64,000 nucleotides of DNA from Burkholderiales bacterium (GTDB taxonomy: Bacteria; Pseudomonadota; Gammaproteobacteria; Burkholderiales; SG8-39): the NCBI GenBank assembly GCA_017880775.1, contig JADGRQ010000001.1, forward strand, positions 124,001 through 188,000, written 5' to 3'. Of this stretch, positions 62,863-64,000 are shown in pieces (within the stretch, counting starts at the first letter, position 1; each line of letters starts with the position of its first letter). Under the pieces are notes generated by a model, which saw only the letters and a program-made list of their open reading frames with translations, ran no database searches and was not told where the DNA came from. The translations under genes were made by a program, and so were the position numbers.

Positions 62863-63186
62863 ATGAATACCAGACTTGCGACCGCTCTAGTGATTGGCGC
62901 CCTGATGGCTCCCGTGGCCGGCTATGCTGCGGATACCAAACCGATGAAGGAAAGTATCAAGGAAAACGTCGGCGATTCGGTGATTACTACCAAGATAAAA
63001 GCCAAGTATGCCAAAGATAAGGGCGTCAGCGCGCTGAACATAAAAGTCGACACCGACGACAAGGGCGTCGTGACACTGAGCGGCGATGCCAAGAGCAAGG
63101 CGGAAGCGGATAAGGCCGTTAAGATTGCGCGCGCTACGAAAGGCGTGACTTCGGTCAACAACGAAATCAAGGTTCAAGCCAAGTAA
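62863..63186 (+). CDS. BON-domain periplasmic protein (OsmY-like)
   Basis: 107 residues. Signal peptide ending GYAAD, then one BON domain (about residues 37-105): DSVITTKIKAKYAKDKGV, VVTLSGDAKSKAEADKAV, VTSVNNEIKV. OsmY-type proteins bind membranes and respond to osmotic stress. 178 bases lie between it and the DUF3309 gene with no clear promoter beyond a GGATAAT at about 62774. Confidence 0.88.
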   Translation: MNTRLATALVIGALMAPVAGYAADTKPMKESIKENVGDSVITTKIKAKYAKDKGVSALNIKVDTDDKGVVTLSGDAKSKAEADKAVKIARATKGVTSVNNEIKVQAK

Positions 63187-63286
63187 TACCCGGTCAGCAA
63201 GACCAAGCAAGGATCTAAGGTCGTGGTCGAGGGAGGTGCGGCTCGGTAGTGGCCGCACGCGTGTGGGGTCTTTTCGCGCGTCGTAA

Positions 63287-64000
63287 TTACCCGCCGCGCG
63301 ACCCGATCACCTTCTCCGCCTCCAGCCGGTCGATTTCTGCCTTCCCGAGCCCGAGCAACTCGCCGAGCACTTCGCGCGTGTGCTGGCCGAGCAAGGGTGG
63401 TGCGCGGCGGTATTCGACCGGCGTTTCGGAAAACCGCATCGGGTTCGCCACACCGGGCACGCGTACGCCGTACGGGTGCTCGAGTTCGATCTTCGTGCCG
63501 TGGTGCGTCGCCTGGGGATGGGCGAGCGCCTGCCGATAGTCGTTGATCGGACCGCACGGCACACCGGCGCGGGAGAGAATCTCCTCCCACTCCATGCGCG
63601 GTTTGCTGCGGAAAACCTCCGAGAGCAGCGCAAACAACTCGGCGTGGTTCGTCATGCGCGCCCCGTTGTCGGTGAACCTCGGATCGACAGCGAGCTCGGG
63701 CTTGCCGATCGCGCGAGCGAGCGACGTGAACTGCGACTGGTTGGCGCTCGCCACCACCATCTGCCCGTCGGCACAGGGAAACACGTCGTAGGGCGTGATG
63801 TTGGCCGAGGAAGTTCCGATGCGCCCCGGCACCTTGCCGCTGATGAAGTAGTTCGACAGGGCCCCCGAACTCATCGCCAGCACCGTGTCGAACAGCGAGA
63901 CGTCGATGTGCTGCCCGGCGCCGGTTAAGTCGCGGTGATGCAGCGCGGCGAGGATCGAGACGGTCGCATACATGCCGGTAAACAGATCCACAATCGGGAT
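63287..64000 (-). CDS. CaiB/BaiF family CoA-transferase, C-terminal part (cut by window edge)
   Basis: The visible ~235 residues cover the C-terminal domains of a class III CoA-transferase: GMYATVSILAALHHRDLTGAG, VSLFDTVLAMSSGALSNY, and the late region RHVPGV-like GVRVPGVANPMRFSETPVEY. The catalytic aspartate region lies beyond the window edge. A weak hairpin (63236-63258) lies between it and the BON gene. Confidence 0.88.
   Translation of the reverse strand: MPIVDLFTGMYATVSILAALHHRDLTGAGQHIDVSLFDTVLAMSSGALSNYFISGKVPGRIGTSSANITPYDVFPCADGQMVVASANQSQFTSLARAIGKPELAVDPRFTDNGARMTNHAELFALLSEVFRSKPRMEWEEILSRAGVPCGPINDYRQALAHPQATHHGTKIELEHPYGVRVPGVANPMRFSETPVEYRRAPPLLGQHTREVLGELLGLGKAEIDRLEAEKVIGSRGG

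Noticed and set aside
63236-63258. Hairpin between the BON gene and the CoA-transferase.
   Set aside because: 7-base stem with a 9-base loop; only a broken T run 10 bases later, too weak to call.

Overview
The window reads as the chromosome of a high-GC Gram-negative bacterium, most likely a betaproteobacterium (Burkholderiales or a near relative). The main reasons are the gene order pilMNOPQ-aroK-aroB-gltB-gltD, the divergent mrcA / lptM-lysA block, cytochrome c4, c' and b561 genes, and a Bug-type (TctC) receptor with TctBA. It is largely housekeeping DNA. I see no rRNA, tRNA, CRISPR array, insertion sequence or phage gene.

Layout. 1-2.1 kb: start of a urea uptake operon (urtA, partial urtB) behind a textbook sigma-54 promoter with two NtrC-type palindromes. 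2.1-6.9 kb: an FAD oxidoreductase with no ordinary start codon, then glmS and glmU. 7-20 kb: one long minus-strand block holding pilMNOPQ, aroKB and gltBD (type IV pilus assembly, shikimate pathway, glutamate synthase). 20.2-28.5 kb: penicillin-binding protein 1A, lptM, lysA and an RND efflux pair on the plus strand. 28.5-32.3 kb: an ECF sigma/anti-sigma pair, a small lipoprotein and three cytochromes. 32.3-39.1 kb: engB, hemB, a VOC protein, dsbD, cutA, an epimerase-like protein and a ferredoxin-reductase. 39.1-42.3 kb: a lower-GC accessory insert. 42.3-47.1 kb: a branched-chain amino acid ABC transporter. 47.2-53.6 kb: cytochrome c, a DUF255 thioredoxin-domain protein, a DUF924 protein, ilvD, lgt and a PilZ protein. 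53.6-62.3 kb: a GntR-controlled carboxylate uptake and catabolism locus. 62.3-64 kb: small stress-type genes and a partial CoA-transferase.

The strongest candidate for an undescribed system is the insert at 39.3-42.3 kb. It encodes an AAA+ ATPase with a long helical N-terminal half carrying a QW-like (alpha/alpha-toroid) motif, a fused nucleoside-2-deoxyribosyltransferase-like/MazG-like protein, and a 60-residue antitoxin-like protein. The fusion could in principle strip pyrophosphate from a nucleotide and then cut the N-glycosidic bond, so a nucleotide-depletion defence module is a reasonable hypothesis, but it is only that.

A second theme is gene decay. Short relics lie between intact genes: an internally deleted frataxin (cyaY) gene, the tail of a PhnE-like permease, the head of an AEC-type transporter, and a fragment of an AzlC-like membrane protein. 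The GntR locus is also notable: GCATGC-containing palindromes sit at the starts of both divergent arms, linking an FAD/Fe-S 2-hydroxyacid dehydrogenase, a class V aminotransferase, a tripartite tricarboxylate transporter and an enoyl-CoA hydratase.
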